64,000 bases of DNA from contig JASAOO010003544.1 in the NCBI GenBank assembly GCA_030849075.1, positions 51,691 to 115,690 on the forward strand, in the 5' to 3' direction. The position numbers and the translations under genes are program-made. Positions 43,284 to 54,067 of this stretch are shown one piece after another. The DNA comes from Zelonia costaricensis. Taxonomy: Eukaryota; Euglenozoa; Kinetoplastea; Trypanosomatida; Trypanosomatidae. The notes beneath the pieces are model-generated. The model had not been told where the DNA came from. It did no database searches and worked only from the letters and a program-made list of their open reading frames with translations. Positions within the stretch are counted from its first letter, which is position 1. Every line of letters starts with the position of its first letter.

Positions 43284-43313
43284 CCGCCGTCGAGGGGCGG
43301 CCCCTAACGGCGG
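43284..43313. other. Strong nested stem-loop in spacer
   Basis: CCGCCGT (43284-43290) pairs perfectly with ACGGCGG (43307-43313), and inside it AGGGG (43293-43297) pairs with CCCCT (43301-43305) around the loop CGG. The result is a 12-bp GC-rich hairpin with only a 2/1 internal bulge. Two smaller hairpins precede it: CTGCC-GAGAA-GGCAG at 43211-43225 and CTGC-CGT-GCAG at 43226-43236. The block contrasts with the pyrimidine-rich surroundings. Its function is unknown. Confidence 0.7.
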
Positions 43314-45357
43314 CAACCCGGCGTGTCGCGGTGTTTCCTCAAGGCGCCGTCACACACACACACACACGCGCGACAATGCTGGGAACAAAAAAAAATGACG
43401 CAATTACAGTAACAATGGATGGTTGAAGGAAAACGTCTCCTCCGTTGACTTCCACTTGCCTCCTTCGTTTTCGGTGCTCGCCTCGACCTCTGAACGCCTG
43501 CTTGTGTGTGTATGTGTCTGCGTCTGTGTCTGTGTCTCTATTCGATTGTGTGTGTGTGTGTACCTCCTCCCCCTCTTCCACTTACGCGTGCTCGGGTGTG
43601 ACGTGACTTCAATGCCGCTGCGTCTTCCCTTCCGTTTTTTCCTTTTTTTTCTCCCTTTCCGCGTTGTGCGTGCGCCCTCGGCGATGCGCGTGTTCGTTCC
43701 ATCGGGCCCGCCACCTGTGTGGGCTGCCCTGCTTGCCCTCTCTTCTCCGCTGCGTCCATTCCCTCGCTGTGGCTACCCTGCCGAACAGCCTCCCCCTCCC
43801 CCCCCCTCCGCCGACGCTCCCGTGATGTGCCCTGTGCCCGTGCCAGCACACCTTCTCGTGCTCGTCTGCACGAGCGGAGAGGTGCACGCGCGCTGTGCCA
43901 ACCTCAGCGGCTACAGTTACGACGTCATCCGTGATGGTACCGCATAGTGCAGAGGACCTGTGAACTGTCTCTGTGTCGGCGCGTTGATGACGACCGCGCG
44001 CGCGTGTCGGGCAAGTGTGTGGGTGCCTGACGAGGCCACGAGCGGTAGCGAGATTGCGCAGCTCCGCTGTACCGCGTCACGTCAGCTTTCTTCAGCCTCT
44101 CCCTCTCGCGTGCCACCTCTTTCCCTCCTCCTTTGCCGGCCCTCGCGGCGGATCGGTTTCCTCCTTTCGACTTCTCTCCCTTCCAGAATAGCGTGTGTTC
44201 CAGTTTTGTGTGCACCGTGCCACACCGTGATGGTGGCGCTGCCGACAAACGAGGCCCCGCATCGCCCTGCAAATCCGCTCGAATTGCGGTTCCACATATA
44301 CAGAGGTGCCCGAGTGTGCATGTACGTGCCGTCGACGCGAAAACCTGTCTCCCTTCTGTTTTCTCCCTGCAGCAGAGGACACCCCCCTCTCAGCCCCCCT
44401 TTCTAGTGCTCCTCCTCGCCGCCAACTCTTTGAGCTCTTCGTGGCAAGCACGCGCTGCTCCGTCCCCACCTTCTCCTCTTCTTCAGTCGGCAGCGACACC
44501 CGCCGTCGCACATGCGCAATCGCTTCACCAGGTAACTCCGCGTACGACATCGCCACACACGCACGCACACTGACGCACATCCGCCAGACACACATACATG
44601 TGCGCGCACCCCTTTCCACTGCTCTCTCTCACTCTCTCTGTCGTCTCGTGCGCTCCCCGCTGTGTCGCTTTCCGTGCAACTCCGGTCGTTCCTCGACGTT
44701 CGCTCTTCGCACCGGTTTTCCAATTCGCGTGCTGATCGCTTCACGTATTCGCGGTGCTTGATAAAGGAAGAAAATGAAGTACGGCAAGAGGAGGACGCGG
44801 CAGACAACGCCGCGGGTGACTCGCTGGGAGGGAGAGGGGAAGGGGGACCTCCCACGCGTGCACGGCCCACTCCGCAGCAGGCAGGATCGGCACTGCCCCG
44901 CAACGTTCAATCGCGATCGGCGTGAAGGCGCTGCTCACGTCGTCCACTCTCTGATGCGCGATGTAGCGTGCAAGGCTCTGGCATACGCGCCTCTTGGCCC
45001 TCCCCTCCCGTCTCTCTCTATGCACGCCTCATGACCCACTGGCGTGCATAGGTTGTCAGATGACGACACGCGCCTCATCCCCCCCCCCTGCCCTCCTCCA
45101 ATCGCACACACACACCCTCTCCCCTCGCTTCTTGGCTCACCCGCTCCGCCCCTCTCGCACGCAGAACTTGTTTAGCATCGGACGCTCCCCCTCCTCCCCC
45201 CCTCTCTCCCATTGCCTTCGTATCCCTCCCGCGTTTCTCACGAGAAGCCCTACAACACACAACACACGAACACACACGTCCCCAAACCGTGAACTTAGCA
45301 TTACCTTCCCCTTCCCCTCGTTGTCTTTCCTCCCCTGTGTGCTCCTGTGGCACATCT

Positions 45358-45358
45358 N
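45358..45358. other. Ambiguous base N
   Basis: A single N inside the fumarase 5' leader, about 135 bases before the ATG. It probably marks an assembly or consensus uncertainty in a pyrimidine-rich stretch. It does not touch the coding region. Confidence 0.95.
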
Positions 45359-45492
45359 GAACGCTGGACTAGCCGAATACGCCTCACTCACAAGCACCCA
45401 TCTAGCCGCACACTGGTTTTATTTCTCCTCCTTCGACACCACATCCACAACCCCCCCCCCCTCCGACACCCTCCCCCCCCCGCCAACAAATA

Positions 45493-47097
45493 ATGCTCCG
45501 CCGCGTCTCGCCGCTGCTGGCGGAGTTCAACTTCGTGCCGCTGATCCCCAAGGTCTCGCACAAGGACACGACCTTCCGTCTGCTGACGAAGGACTACGTG
45601 TCGGTGGTGCAGCCGGGCAGTGGGCTGCCGGAGATGCTGAAGGTCGACCCCGCCGCGCTGACGCTGCTCTCGTCCACCGCCTTCGATGACGTCGAGCACC
45701 TCCTGCGCCCGGCGCACCTCGCATGTCTGCGCAAGATCTTCGACGACCCCGAGGCGAGCGAGAACGACAAGTTTGTCGCTCTGCAGCTGCTGAAGAACGC
45801 CAACATCTCCGCCGCGCGCGTGCTCCCCGGCTGCCAGGACACGGGCACGGCTATCATCGCCGGCTACCGCGGCGAGCAGGTCTTCGTCCCTGGCAACGAC
45901 GAGGAGGCGCTGAGCCGCGGCGTCTTCGACATATTTCAGAAGCGCAACCTGCGCTACAGCCAGAACGTACCGCTAAGCATGTACGACGAGAAGAACACCG
46001 GCACGAACCTGCCGGCGCAGGTCGACCTGTACGCGACGAAGGGCATGGAGTACAAGTTCATGTTCGTGGCCAAGGGCGGCGGCTCGGCGAACAAGTCCTA
46101 CCTTCTTCAGGAGACCAAGTCGGTGCTCAACCCCAAATCGCTACGCAAGTTCCTGAAGGAGAAGCTCGCCATGTTCGGTACCTCAGCCTGCCCGCCGTAC
46201 CACGTGTCCGTCGTGATCGGCGGCACGAGCGCTGAGATGACGATGAAGATGGTCAAGTACGCGTCGTGCCACTACTACGACGACATGATCACGAAGCCGG
46301 ACCTCAAGACCGGCTACACCTTCCGCGACCTGGAGCTGGAGAAGGAGGTGATGGAGATCTGCCAGCACATCGGCATGGGCGCGCAGTTCGGCGGCAAGTA
46401 CTACGCACACGACGCCCGTGTGATCCGCATGCCGCGCCACGGCGCCTCCTGCCCAATTGGCATCGGCGTCTCGTGCAGCGCGGACCGCCAGGCGCTGGGC
46501 AAGATCAACAAGGACGGCGTGTGGCTTGAGGAGCTGGAGACGGACCCGTCCAAGTTCCTGCCCGACGTGAAGGAGGACGAGCTGATCAAGGCGCCGCCGG
46601 TGAAGGTGGACCTCAACAGGCCCATGGCCGAGGTGCTCAAGGAGCTCTCTAAGTACCCGGTCAAGACCCGCCTCAGCCTCACCGGCACCATCATCGTGGC
46701 CCGAGACATTGCCCACGCGCGGATGCGGGAGATGCTGGAGGACGGCAAGCCGCTGCCGGATTACTTCAAGCAGCACCCCGTCTACTACGCCGGCCCGGCG
46801 AAGCAGCCCGACGGCCTCCCCTCCGGCTCCTTTGGCCCGACCACGGCGGGCCGCATGGATCCCTTCGTGGACATCTTCCAGGCGCAGGGCGGATCGATGA
46901 TCATGCTGGCCAAGGGCAACCGCAGCAAGCAAGTCACGGACGCGTGCAAGAAGCACGGCGGCTTCTACCTTGGCAGCATTGGCGGACCCGCTGCGGTGCT
47001 CGCCCAGGACGCGATCAAGAAGGTGGAGTGCCTCGACATGAAGGAGCTGGGCATGGAGGCGGTGTGGAAGATCGAGGTGGTCGACTTCCCCGCCTTT

Positions 47098-47130
<33 letters not shown>

Positions 47131-47142
47131 CAGCAGCTGTGA
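45493..47142 (+). CDS. FH1: Class I fumarate hydratase, mitochondrial isoform
   Basis: A 549-residue class I (iron-sulfur) fumarase, which interconverts fumarate and L-malate. The N-terminus ([20 protein letters not shown]) is a basic, hydrophobic mitochondrial presequence, and the length agrees with the mitochondrial isoform known from L. major (LmFH-1) as opposed to the longer cytosolic one. Cys residues in [10 protein letters not shown] (C114) and TSACPPYHV (C233), plus C328 in GVSCSADRQ (C320 in GASCPIG is also nearby), are the likely [4Fe-4S] ligands; the 119-residue spacing of the first two fits the family. KGGGSANKS and [11 protein letters not shown] are conserved substrate-site segments. 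In the mitochondrion it serves TCA-type and succinic-fermentation flux. Humans use an unrelated class II enzyme. Family identity is certain; the isoform call is strong. Confidence 0.95.
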
Positions 47143-50075
47143 ACCGACGAGCCGTGTCACTGCTTGCACACGAAGAAGACAGTGAGGGGAACGCAATAGG
47201 AGAGGGGGGGGGGCGGGGCGGCAAGCGGGGCCCGAGGAGGCTGCACAGACACACACACACAGACAGACAGACACGGCGTTTGGCGTTGAGGCCGTCGTCA
47301 CGAGCTCGAGTCGAATCGCCGGAGCGGAGAGAAATCGACGCAACAGCCGCCAGGTCTGTTCTCGAGGTGTCTCGGCGGCCTCCGCCGCCCCCCCCCGCCC
47401 CTCCTTCATCCCCCTTCTCGCCTCCACCGCTCACACCTGCGTTCTAGTTTCCCCGTTGTCTACATCAGCTCTGCGATGCAGGCGCTGCTACCCTCAAAAG
47501 AAAGCTACCTTTCCCTTCCCCTTCCCTTCCCCCGACTCACGTAAGATGGCGCGCACACAGCAGGCCGCCGCCCAGTCTTCCCCCCCCTTCCGACCTTCTT
47601 CTCTCCTTGTTCCTCGTCCACTTGTTAGTTTCCTTCTCTCGTCTCGGGTTGTGCCCCTTCTGTGTACCCTCCAGGCCGCTGATGCCCGCGCAGGCACCGA
47701 CTGGCATGCGAACCGGGACACCCGCGTGCGTGAGCGCGCTGTTGTTGCTCGTCTGCACGTGGGGGAGCGTGCGGGAGCGGGTCCTCCCCACCCCACCTGT
47801 CGCCGCCCGCTGTGTACCTTCTCCTGCCGCTCCTGCGAAGCCCCTCCTCCCTTTGATGGACTTCTTCTCGTTTTTTTGTGTTCTCTTCCACGTTGTCTTG
47901 TGTGAGTGGCATGTGCGTCGTGCTCGTCGTCGTTGCCGCGGCTGGCACGGCGCTTGTCACGGCGGCTTGCTCGTTTAGCCTTTATCTTTTACGTCTTGTG
48001 GAGTTTTCCCTACGCGATGGTGCGTGTGTGTGTGGGTGTCCGTGGGATGCGAAGGCATCGATGCGTGCTTGTGGATGTACCTGTATATACTTGTGTGTGT
48101 GTGGTCTGAACGAGAGGGGGGTGAGTCGCGCACGCGACACGTGTGTGTGTGTGTGTCAGTGGGATGCGTGGTTTATCTCTGTCTGCATGCTTGGTGTGCT
48201 TGTGAGTTTGTGTGCGCGTGTGGTAATGTGCGCACGTGCTAGCGAAGGCGTGGTGACTTGACGTGTCTGCTCTTCTACCGTTGTCCCCCCCTCCCCCCTA
48301 CCTCGTTCACAACGGGTGCAAGGCGGGGCACAGTGCCCGCGTGACGCTACCGCGTGGTGTGGGTCGTTGGCGGAGTTGCCCGCTGGTCACCATCCCACTC
48401 CCCTCCCTCTCTCCCTTTCGCTCTGCCCATCTCCGCTGTCACGTTGCTCAGGGTCGCTCGTGTGTTGATGCGTGCTTTAGCACCTCCGCGTCCGGTCCTC
48501 CCTCTTCCTCCCCACGTCTGTGTGCGTGGAGGTGTGCGCGGGGGCTATGGCGGAGGCACAGGGAGTGGTGCTGCTGTCACTGCTGAAGCTTTGACTGCGT
48601 GGCTCTCCGCGCTTGGCGCGTCGGGTGCGCCGCTTGTGCCTCTTCAGTACGAGGCTGGCGTGTGTGTTCGTGTACCCCTCAACGTCTCTCTCTCTTTCCT
48701 TCTCACTTCGTCATTGCGTGCTGCCTGTCGCGTAGATATTGGGGCTGGAATGGTGCAGCGCACGCACCACGGTGCCCTTCAGCACTCGCCCGGCTCCCTT
48801 CCTCCCTTCCGTTAATTCTCGCCCACGCAACACGCGACACGCCCTCCCTCTCCTCCCCTCGTTCCACATGATCCATTTCTGTTCGCTTTGCCCGTCTGCT
48901 GCGTGTGTGTGTTGTGTGTTGTCTGCATTGTGTGTTGTGTGTTGTGCTGTGAACGTCTCCACGTCGTCGTGAGCCTCGCTAAACGTCTTTCTTCTTTCCC
49001 CCTCTACCCTTTGCTGTTCCGCTCCTCTCTGCGGCTAAGATCTTAGCACTTAGCAAACCTCGCTTCTCCTTTCTAGCTTCTTCATCAGCATGAGACCTGC
49101 CCGTCGCCCCCCCTCCAGCCTGTCCTCTCCTCCCCTTCTTGCCCAAGACGTGCACGCACACAGCACCGCCACCCGTTGCCCTCTTCCCCCCCCTTTCCGC
49201 GTTCCCCGCTTCTTCCCTCCACCCCCCCCCACGCCGTTCACCTGCTGAACACGCGTACGCACCGGACTCTACACACGTGCTTCTCCGTATCCCGTTCCCG
49301 TCCCTCATCTCGAGTCTGCCACGACCAGGACGATCAAACCTCCCCTCCCCTCCCCACCACCACCCCCAGTATCACCTCCACGGTGATCAAGGCACCGGTG
49401 GGAACACCAACCACATAGCAAGAGAGCGCAACACGTAGTGTTATGATGGACATGCACACACACACACACACAGCGACCCGCTGGTCGATCCCCCATTCCA
49501 AGCTATGGCCGTGGCATCGAAGGCACTCGGCGGGGGCAAAACAGCAGCTCGCGCAGTGAACTGCGCAAGCCTTCCCAGCAGTAGAACGCGCCTCTTCCCT
49601 CCCTCCCCACCTCCTTGGGACCAACTCATTCACGCGCTGCGTGCCGGGTGTGGCGCTGCGCGAATGCGGCCGTGCGTTACGGCCCCGACACGGAATGCGG
49701 CGCTCCTGCCATGCCCAACGGAACCCACTTCGCCCCCCCCCCTCCTTCCACACCTCTTCCATCTCGCCGCGGGGCTCAGAAACCGGCTCGTCCCCACTCG
49801 AGCCTGCACCGCTGTGCCTCTGCCGGCGTTGACCGGGTGTCTGTCTTCTGTGTGTGTGTGTGCTTGTGAGGCCTCTTTGAAGCTTGCGGAAGTGCCGCTT
49901 GCGTTCTTGTCTAGACTTGCAACGGCACCTTTCTCACCCACAACGACCCTCCGTCCACTGCCAGTTGCGCACCCACCGCGCCGACCACAACTCCGTCACA
50001 CTTGTGCACGACGCCTTGGCCGCACAACTCCATCGCTCCCCATCTCTGCTTTCATCTCGAGGGGCCCCATCACCG
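47143..50075. other. 2.9 kb spacer, no gene
   Basis: Contains a CA/CAGA repeat (47243-47273), TG-rich stretches (about 48020-48230), T-rich and C-rich tracts and the pyrimidine-rich leader of the next gene. The best acceptor is the C/T-rich stretch ending TGCCAG (AG 49963-49964), 111 bases before the ATG. No protein-like frame or RNA gene was recognised. Confidence 0.5.
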
Positions 50076-53000
50076 ATGTTGCGACGACTCGCGCTCGGCG
50101 GGCGGGCGCCGTTGTGCGGCGCCCTCGCCCCCGCCTCCCCGCCGCTGCCCCGTGCGCCCCTCCGCGCGGCTACTGCGGGCGCGGTGGCGCGGCGGGCGGT
50201 CAGCATGCCCGGCGCAATGCACCAGCCGGGCGAGTCGGGCCAGCAGGCGGGTCCCAGCGCGTCGATTGCAGGCAAGGAGACGTGGGGGCAGTTCAGCGCG
50301 AAGATGCGCCACGGCCGCCGCCGCATTCGCGTCATCGACGTCGCGGCGAAGATGTCGTACGAGTACCAGGCGCTCAAGAAGATGTGCAAGCGCCGGCCTG
50401 CGATGCGGCAGTGGGCCGTGCGGGACGACTTCTGCGACATGAGCCCTGGCGTGGTGGTGATGTCGCCCTCGATGCAGGCCGCCTTCATGAAAGTGTTCCG
50501 GATGAAGGACAAGGGCCTCATCCGGCGCTGCCTGCGCGACATCATTCCCATCATCGAGTACCGCAACCGCGAGGAGCGGCCACCGGCGATGCGAGACAAG
50601 CCGTCCGACATGATCCCTGACGGCGAGCCCGACACCCTCAACCAGAAGAAACGGGAGCTGTTCGAGCGCAAGGAGACGGGCGAGAACTTCAAGCCGCTGT
50701 ACCTGCACGACAAGCGGTCGCAGGCAAAGCTGCGCTCGAAGATCCGACAGCGCCTCCTCAAGTTCCAGCGCCAGCTCGCCATCGCCAACGCCGTCGCCAG
50801 CCGCACCGTTCTGTACTCCACCGACGACGCGATTGGGTACTTCCTCTTCCGCGGCGCAGCCATGTACGCCGGCATGCACCGCGTCTTCTTCGAGCTGAGC
50901 AAGCAGCTTCCCCACTTTGTGCCCAAGAGCATGCTCGACTTCGGGGCCGGCACCGGCACGGCCATCCTTGTGGCCAAGGAGGTGTACGACCCCGGCGCCC
51001 TCGCCTACCCGCTCTACCGCTCGCTGCGGCAGACCATGACGGGCAACATCAGCGCGCAGTCGCAGCAGCTGCGAGAGCTGCGCTACGACCTGCGCCGCCT
51101 CAGCCGCAACAACGCAGAGAAGCGCAAGGCACGCTTCATGGCGGTGGCGGCGCTGCTGGAGCGCGGCGAGGTCGACGCAGCCGACTTGCCGGCCGACCTG
51201 CGCCGCGAAATCGCCCAGGTCGCGGCCGACGCCGCAGCGAGCAAGCGCCGCCGGCTTGTCAGCGAGTCGCATGCGCGGCACCGCGAGGTGGTCGACGGCA
51301 CGGAGTGGGTTGACGACGACCCGCTGGGCGAGAAGGCGGCCACCACCGAGGACCCGCACGACGTGCTGGACGGTGAAGAAGATGGCGACGGCGACGGTGG
51401 TGCCGGTGGTGCCGCGGGGCAGCGGACGTGGTGGGAGAAGCTCGTGGACCTCGAGAGCGACACGGCGCAGGAGCGGGCCAGTCGCCGGCTGCAGCCGCTG
51501 CAGGAGGTGACCGCCATCGAGCCGAGCCCGGGCATGATGGAGATCGGTACGATGGTACTGCACGACGACGTGCCGAACGTGTCGTGGAAGCGCTACCTGC
51601 TGCCCGAGGACGAGGCCATCCAGCACGACCTCGTGGTGGCCGCCTACTCCCTCAGCGAAGTCGCCGACTCCGCCAACCGCACGAAGCTGGTGCAGCAGCT
51701 GTGGAAGATGACGCGTGGCGTCCTGGTGCTCGTGGAGTTCTCGAACCTTCACAACTTCAACCTTCTCATGGAGGCGCGCGACACCATCTTGGAGGAGAAG
51801 GGCGTCGGCTTGTGGGACTGGCAGCCCACCATCATCGCCCCGTGCCCACACGAGCAACGCTGCCCGCTGCGCCACTGCAAGGCCGGCGTGAAGCGGAAGC
51901 GCATGCGGCTGTGCACGACCGAGGCGCACTACCGGGCCACCTTCATCGACGTGTGGGCTCGCCACATGCCGCTCAAGGTCGGCATCGAGCCTGTCTCCTA
52001 CGTGGTCTTCGCCCGCAACGAGCTGGTGCCGGAGCGGGCGGAGCGGCGCGAGGCGCAGGCGAAGAAGGAGGCGACGGGCCGCGTGCAGGCACGCGACGCG
52101 AAGCAGCGCGAGCTCTACGAGGCGTCCTTGTCGCTGAAGGATGTCGTCTTCGATCGTCTCAGCGACGAGGCGCTGCACCGCCCTGCCACAGGGGTGCCCG
52201 TGAAGCTCACCGAGGCGACGCCCGCTGGTGGCGACGGCAGCCCGTCCACGGCACTCACACAGGCGCTGGCGAGCGGAGCGCAGAGCACCGGTGAGCCCGG
52301 TCAACTGGCAACCGACGGGCCGCGCCGGGTGCCGACGGCGGGGGAGCGGTACAACAGACTTATCTACCCCCTGCAGTACCCGCCGGCGACGCACACGTAC
52401 AACCGCGCCTTTGTCGATGCCGGCTACCAGCGCCAGCGCGCCATCACGCCGTCCGAGATGCTCGTGGTGCGCGAGGAGCTGGAGGAGATGCGGCGGCGGG
52501 TGACGCGGGTCAGCCCGGCGTACCTGCGCGTGGTGCGCGACCCCACCTGCCGCGGCAAGATCCAGAGCTGCTTCTGCACTCCAGAGGGCGAGCTCGTCAC
52601 GGCGCGGGTGTACCGCCGCTTCTACGGGGACCGCAGCTCCGCGCCGCGGCACAGCACGCTGCGGTGGCAGCACATCGGTGGCTGGAAGCTGCTGCGGCGC
52701 ATCCGCAGCGGCTCGCTCTTCCCGCACGACGTGCCCCTGTACGCCGTCACGCGGCACCCCCAGGTCGACTTCCCCAACACGCTGGTCGACGTCAAGCAGT
52801 CGGCGGTTGACAAGACGGCAATGCAGTACAACGACCCGATGACGCTGGTGGAGACGCCGGACGAGGAGCTGACGCGCGACGAGCTGCGGCAGAAGCGCCG
52901 CCTGGTGCGCGACGAGGAGATGCAGAAGAAGGCGGAGGCGAAGCTGGAGGAGATCTTCGGCACGAAGGTGGCCGACACCGCGCTGGAGGGCCGCATCGAC

Positions 53001-53180
53001 GCCCGCCGCCGCATCTCAGCCGAGGAGTGGGCGAAGGCTGTGCGCCATGCGCGGCAGAAGACGGTGCGGCAGACGCAGCAGGCCATCCCGAACGCGGCCA
53101 AGATACGGGCGGCGAAGCGGCGGATGGAGGTGCAGCACCGCAACGTGTGGCGTGAGATGAAGCAGAACCGCCGTCGCTGA
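50076..53180 (+). CDS. RSM22: METTL17/Rsm22-type mitoribosomal small-subunit assembly factor
   Basis: A 1034-residue protein starting with an Arg/Ala/Leu-rich mitochondrial targeting peptide (MLRRLALGGRAPLCGALAPA). A methyltransferase-like core has a SAM-type loop DFGAGTGTA (288-296) and the Rsm22 segment VLVEFSNLHNF. The hallmark Cys cluster is APCPHEQRCPLRHC (C590, C596, C601) plus RLC (C613), which in METTL17 holds a [4Fe-4S] cluster. Long N- and C-terminal additions make it about twice the human protein's length; the C-terminal part is basic and helical (for example RRRISAEEWAKAVRHARQK). Rsm22 proteins act in mitochondrial small-subunit maturation, and a trypanosome homologue has been described. 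Whether it methylates rRNA is doubtful in the family. Start: first ATG after the acceptor at 49963. Confidence 0.85.
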   Translation: MLRRLALGGRAPLCGALAPASPPLPRAPLRAATAGAVARRAVSMPGAMHQPGESGQQAGPSASIAGKETWGQFSAKMRHGRRRIRVIDVAAKMSYEYQALKKMCKRRPAMRQWAVRDDFCDMSPGVVVMSPSMQAAFMKVFRMKDKGLIRRCLRDIIPIIEYRNREERPPAMRDKPSDMIPDGEPDTLNQKKRELFERKETGENFKPLYLHDKRSQAKLRSKIRQRLLKFQRQLAIANAVASRTVLYSTDDAIGYFLFRGAAMYAGMHRVFFELSKQLPHFVPKSMLDFGAGTGTAILVAKEVYDPGALAYPLYRSLRQTMTGNISAQSQQLRELRYDLRRLSRNNAEKRKARFMAVAALLERGEVDAADLPADLRREIAQVAADAAASKRRRLVSESHARHREVVDGTEWVDDDPLGEKAATTEDPHDVLDGEEDGDGDGGAGGAAGQRTWWEKLVDLESDTAQERASRRLQPLQEVTAIEPSPGMMEIGTMVLHDDVPNVSWKRYLLPEDEAIQHDLVVAAYSLSEVADSANRTKLVQQLWKMTRGVLVLVEFSNLHNFNLLMEARDTILEEKGVGLWDWQPTIIAPCPHEQRCPLRHCKAGVKRKRMRLCTTEAHYRATFIDVWARHMPLKVGIEPVSYVVFARNELVPERAERREAQAKKEATGRVQARDAKQRELYEASLSLKDVVFDRLSDEALHRPATGVPVKLTEATPAGGDGSPSTALTQALASGAQSTGEPGQLATDGPRRVPTAGERYNRLIYPLQYPPATHTYNRAFVDAGYQRQRAITPSEMLVVREELEEMRRRVTRVSPAYLRVVRDPTCRGKIQSCFCTPEGELVTARVYRRFYGDRSSAPRHSTLRWQHIGGWKLLRRIRSGSLFPHDVPLYAVTRHPQVDFPNTLVDVKQSAVDKTAMQYNDPMTLVETPDEELTRDELRQKRRLVRDEEMQKKAEAKLEEIFGTKVADTALEGRIDARRRISAEEWAKAVRHARQKTVRQTQQAIPNAAKIRAAKRRMEVQHRNVWREMKQNRRR

Positions 53181-54067
53181 GGCGGTCGCTTCAGATGGAC
53201 ACGCATGCGGAGAGAGGGGGGATGAGGCATAGGGCGGAGGCGAACACGGGGCACAAATGGGAGAACAAAAGCGCAGGGACGCGCACCACTGCTTCCTTCC
53301 GGTTGTCATTCTTTCCTTTATCGGACTGCACCGCCGCAGCCACCACTCTCGCGCGGCTTCTCTGTACCCCCCCTCCCCTCTCCTCCTCCTCCTCTCTTCC
53401 TTGCCTCACCCTCCGCAACAACGCTGCGCCGACGCCCCGCTCTGCCTACTCCCCCCAACTTTCCACTGTTGTTGCCGCTCCTGCTCAACCTTCGCTTTAT
53501 TCACATTAAGCACTTAACAACTCACACACAACAACCTCAAGCCACAGCAACAGAGGCAGCAGCACCAGCGAAGCCGCAGTCAGCCCACCCCCTACACTTC
53601 CACGGACGCGAGTCTGCGCGGTATCGGAGGAGAGCCCAGGGATGGGCTGAGCCGCACGTGCGATGCAGCGTCACAGCACCTGACGTTCTGCGGGGACGCC
53701 CTTGGTGGTGAGAGAGGTTGTGGTGATGACGCGATGATGGCCATCCGCCCTTCTAGCGGGCCTCCGCCACACACCGGTGCCCGCATCTCCGCATCCGCCT
53801 CAACCGCCACTGTATTCACTCCTTGTATGCACTCCCCTCTCTGCCCTTTCTTCTCGTGGCTGCGTGGTATCGTGTGTCTCGTAAAGGGACCCCGACGTAG
53901 CTGGCCGTCCCGCAAACTCACATCCACACACACACACACACACAGACACACGAACACGCGACGCACACTCCTCTTCTCGCGCACACACGGCGCACGCCGA
54001 CTCCGCGCACCCTCGCGGCAGGCCTCGTCCATGTCGGTCCTCCTCTCTCTCCCTCACACTCTAAACA
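53181..54067. other. Spacer with CA repeat, no gene
   Basis: Pyrimidine-rich (about 53330-53480), with a CA repeat at about 53925-53945. CCTCGCGGCAG with AG at 54020-54021 is a candidate acceptor 46 bases before the PIG-O ATG. No gene was recognised. Confidence 0.5.

Larger units (their letters stand above)
39559..45492. other. 5.9 kb spacer, longest gene-free stretch in the window
   Basis: No frame has convincing coding character, although open frames of up to 497 codons occur (for example 41400-42893). Their translations are Ser/Pro/Cys/Val runs from C/T tracts and TG repeats. TG/CA repeats lie near 39777-39792, 41777-41792, 41883-41900, 42668-42684, 42829-42850, 43352-43368, 43503-43540 and 43547-43561. 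C homopolymers lie at 40061-40072, 42593-42605 and 45449-45461. A GC-rich hairpin block (43211-43313) is followed by an A run (43386-43395). A C/T tract ending CTAG (AG 45371-45372) is a candidate acceptor for the fumarase gene. An ambiguous base sits at 45358. Confidence 0.5.

Noticed and set aside
43211..43313. HDV-like self-cleaving ribozyme reading of the hairpin block
   Set aside because: The P4-like hairpin followed by CTAACGGCGG is suggestive, but no P1, P2 and P3 strands in the required order could be traced upstream.
50070..52757. 895-codon open frame on the minus strand
   Set aside because: It lies wholly opposite the Rsm22 gene. Its Arg/His/Val/Leu-rich translation is the usual mirror of GC-rich third positions, and it has no recognisable domain.
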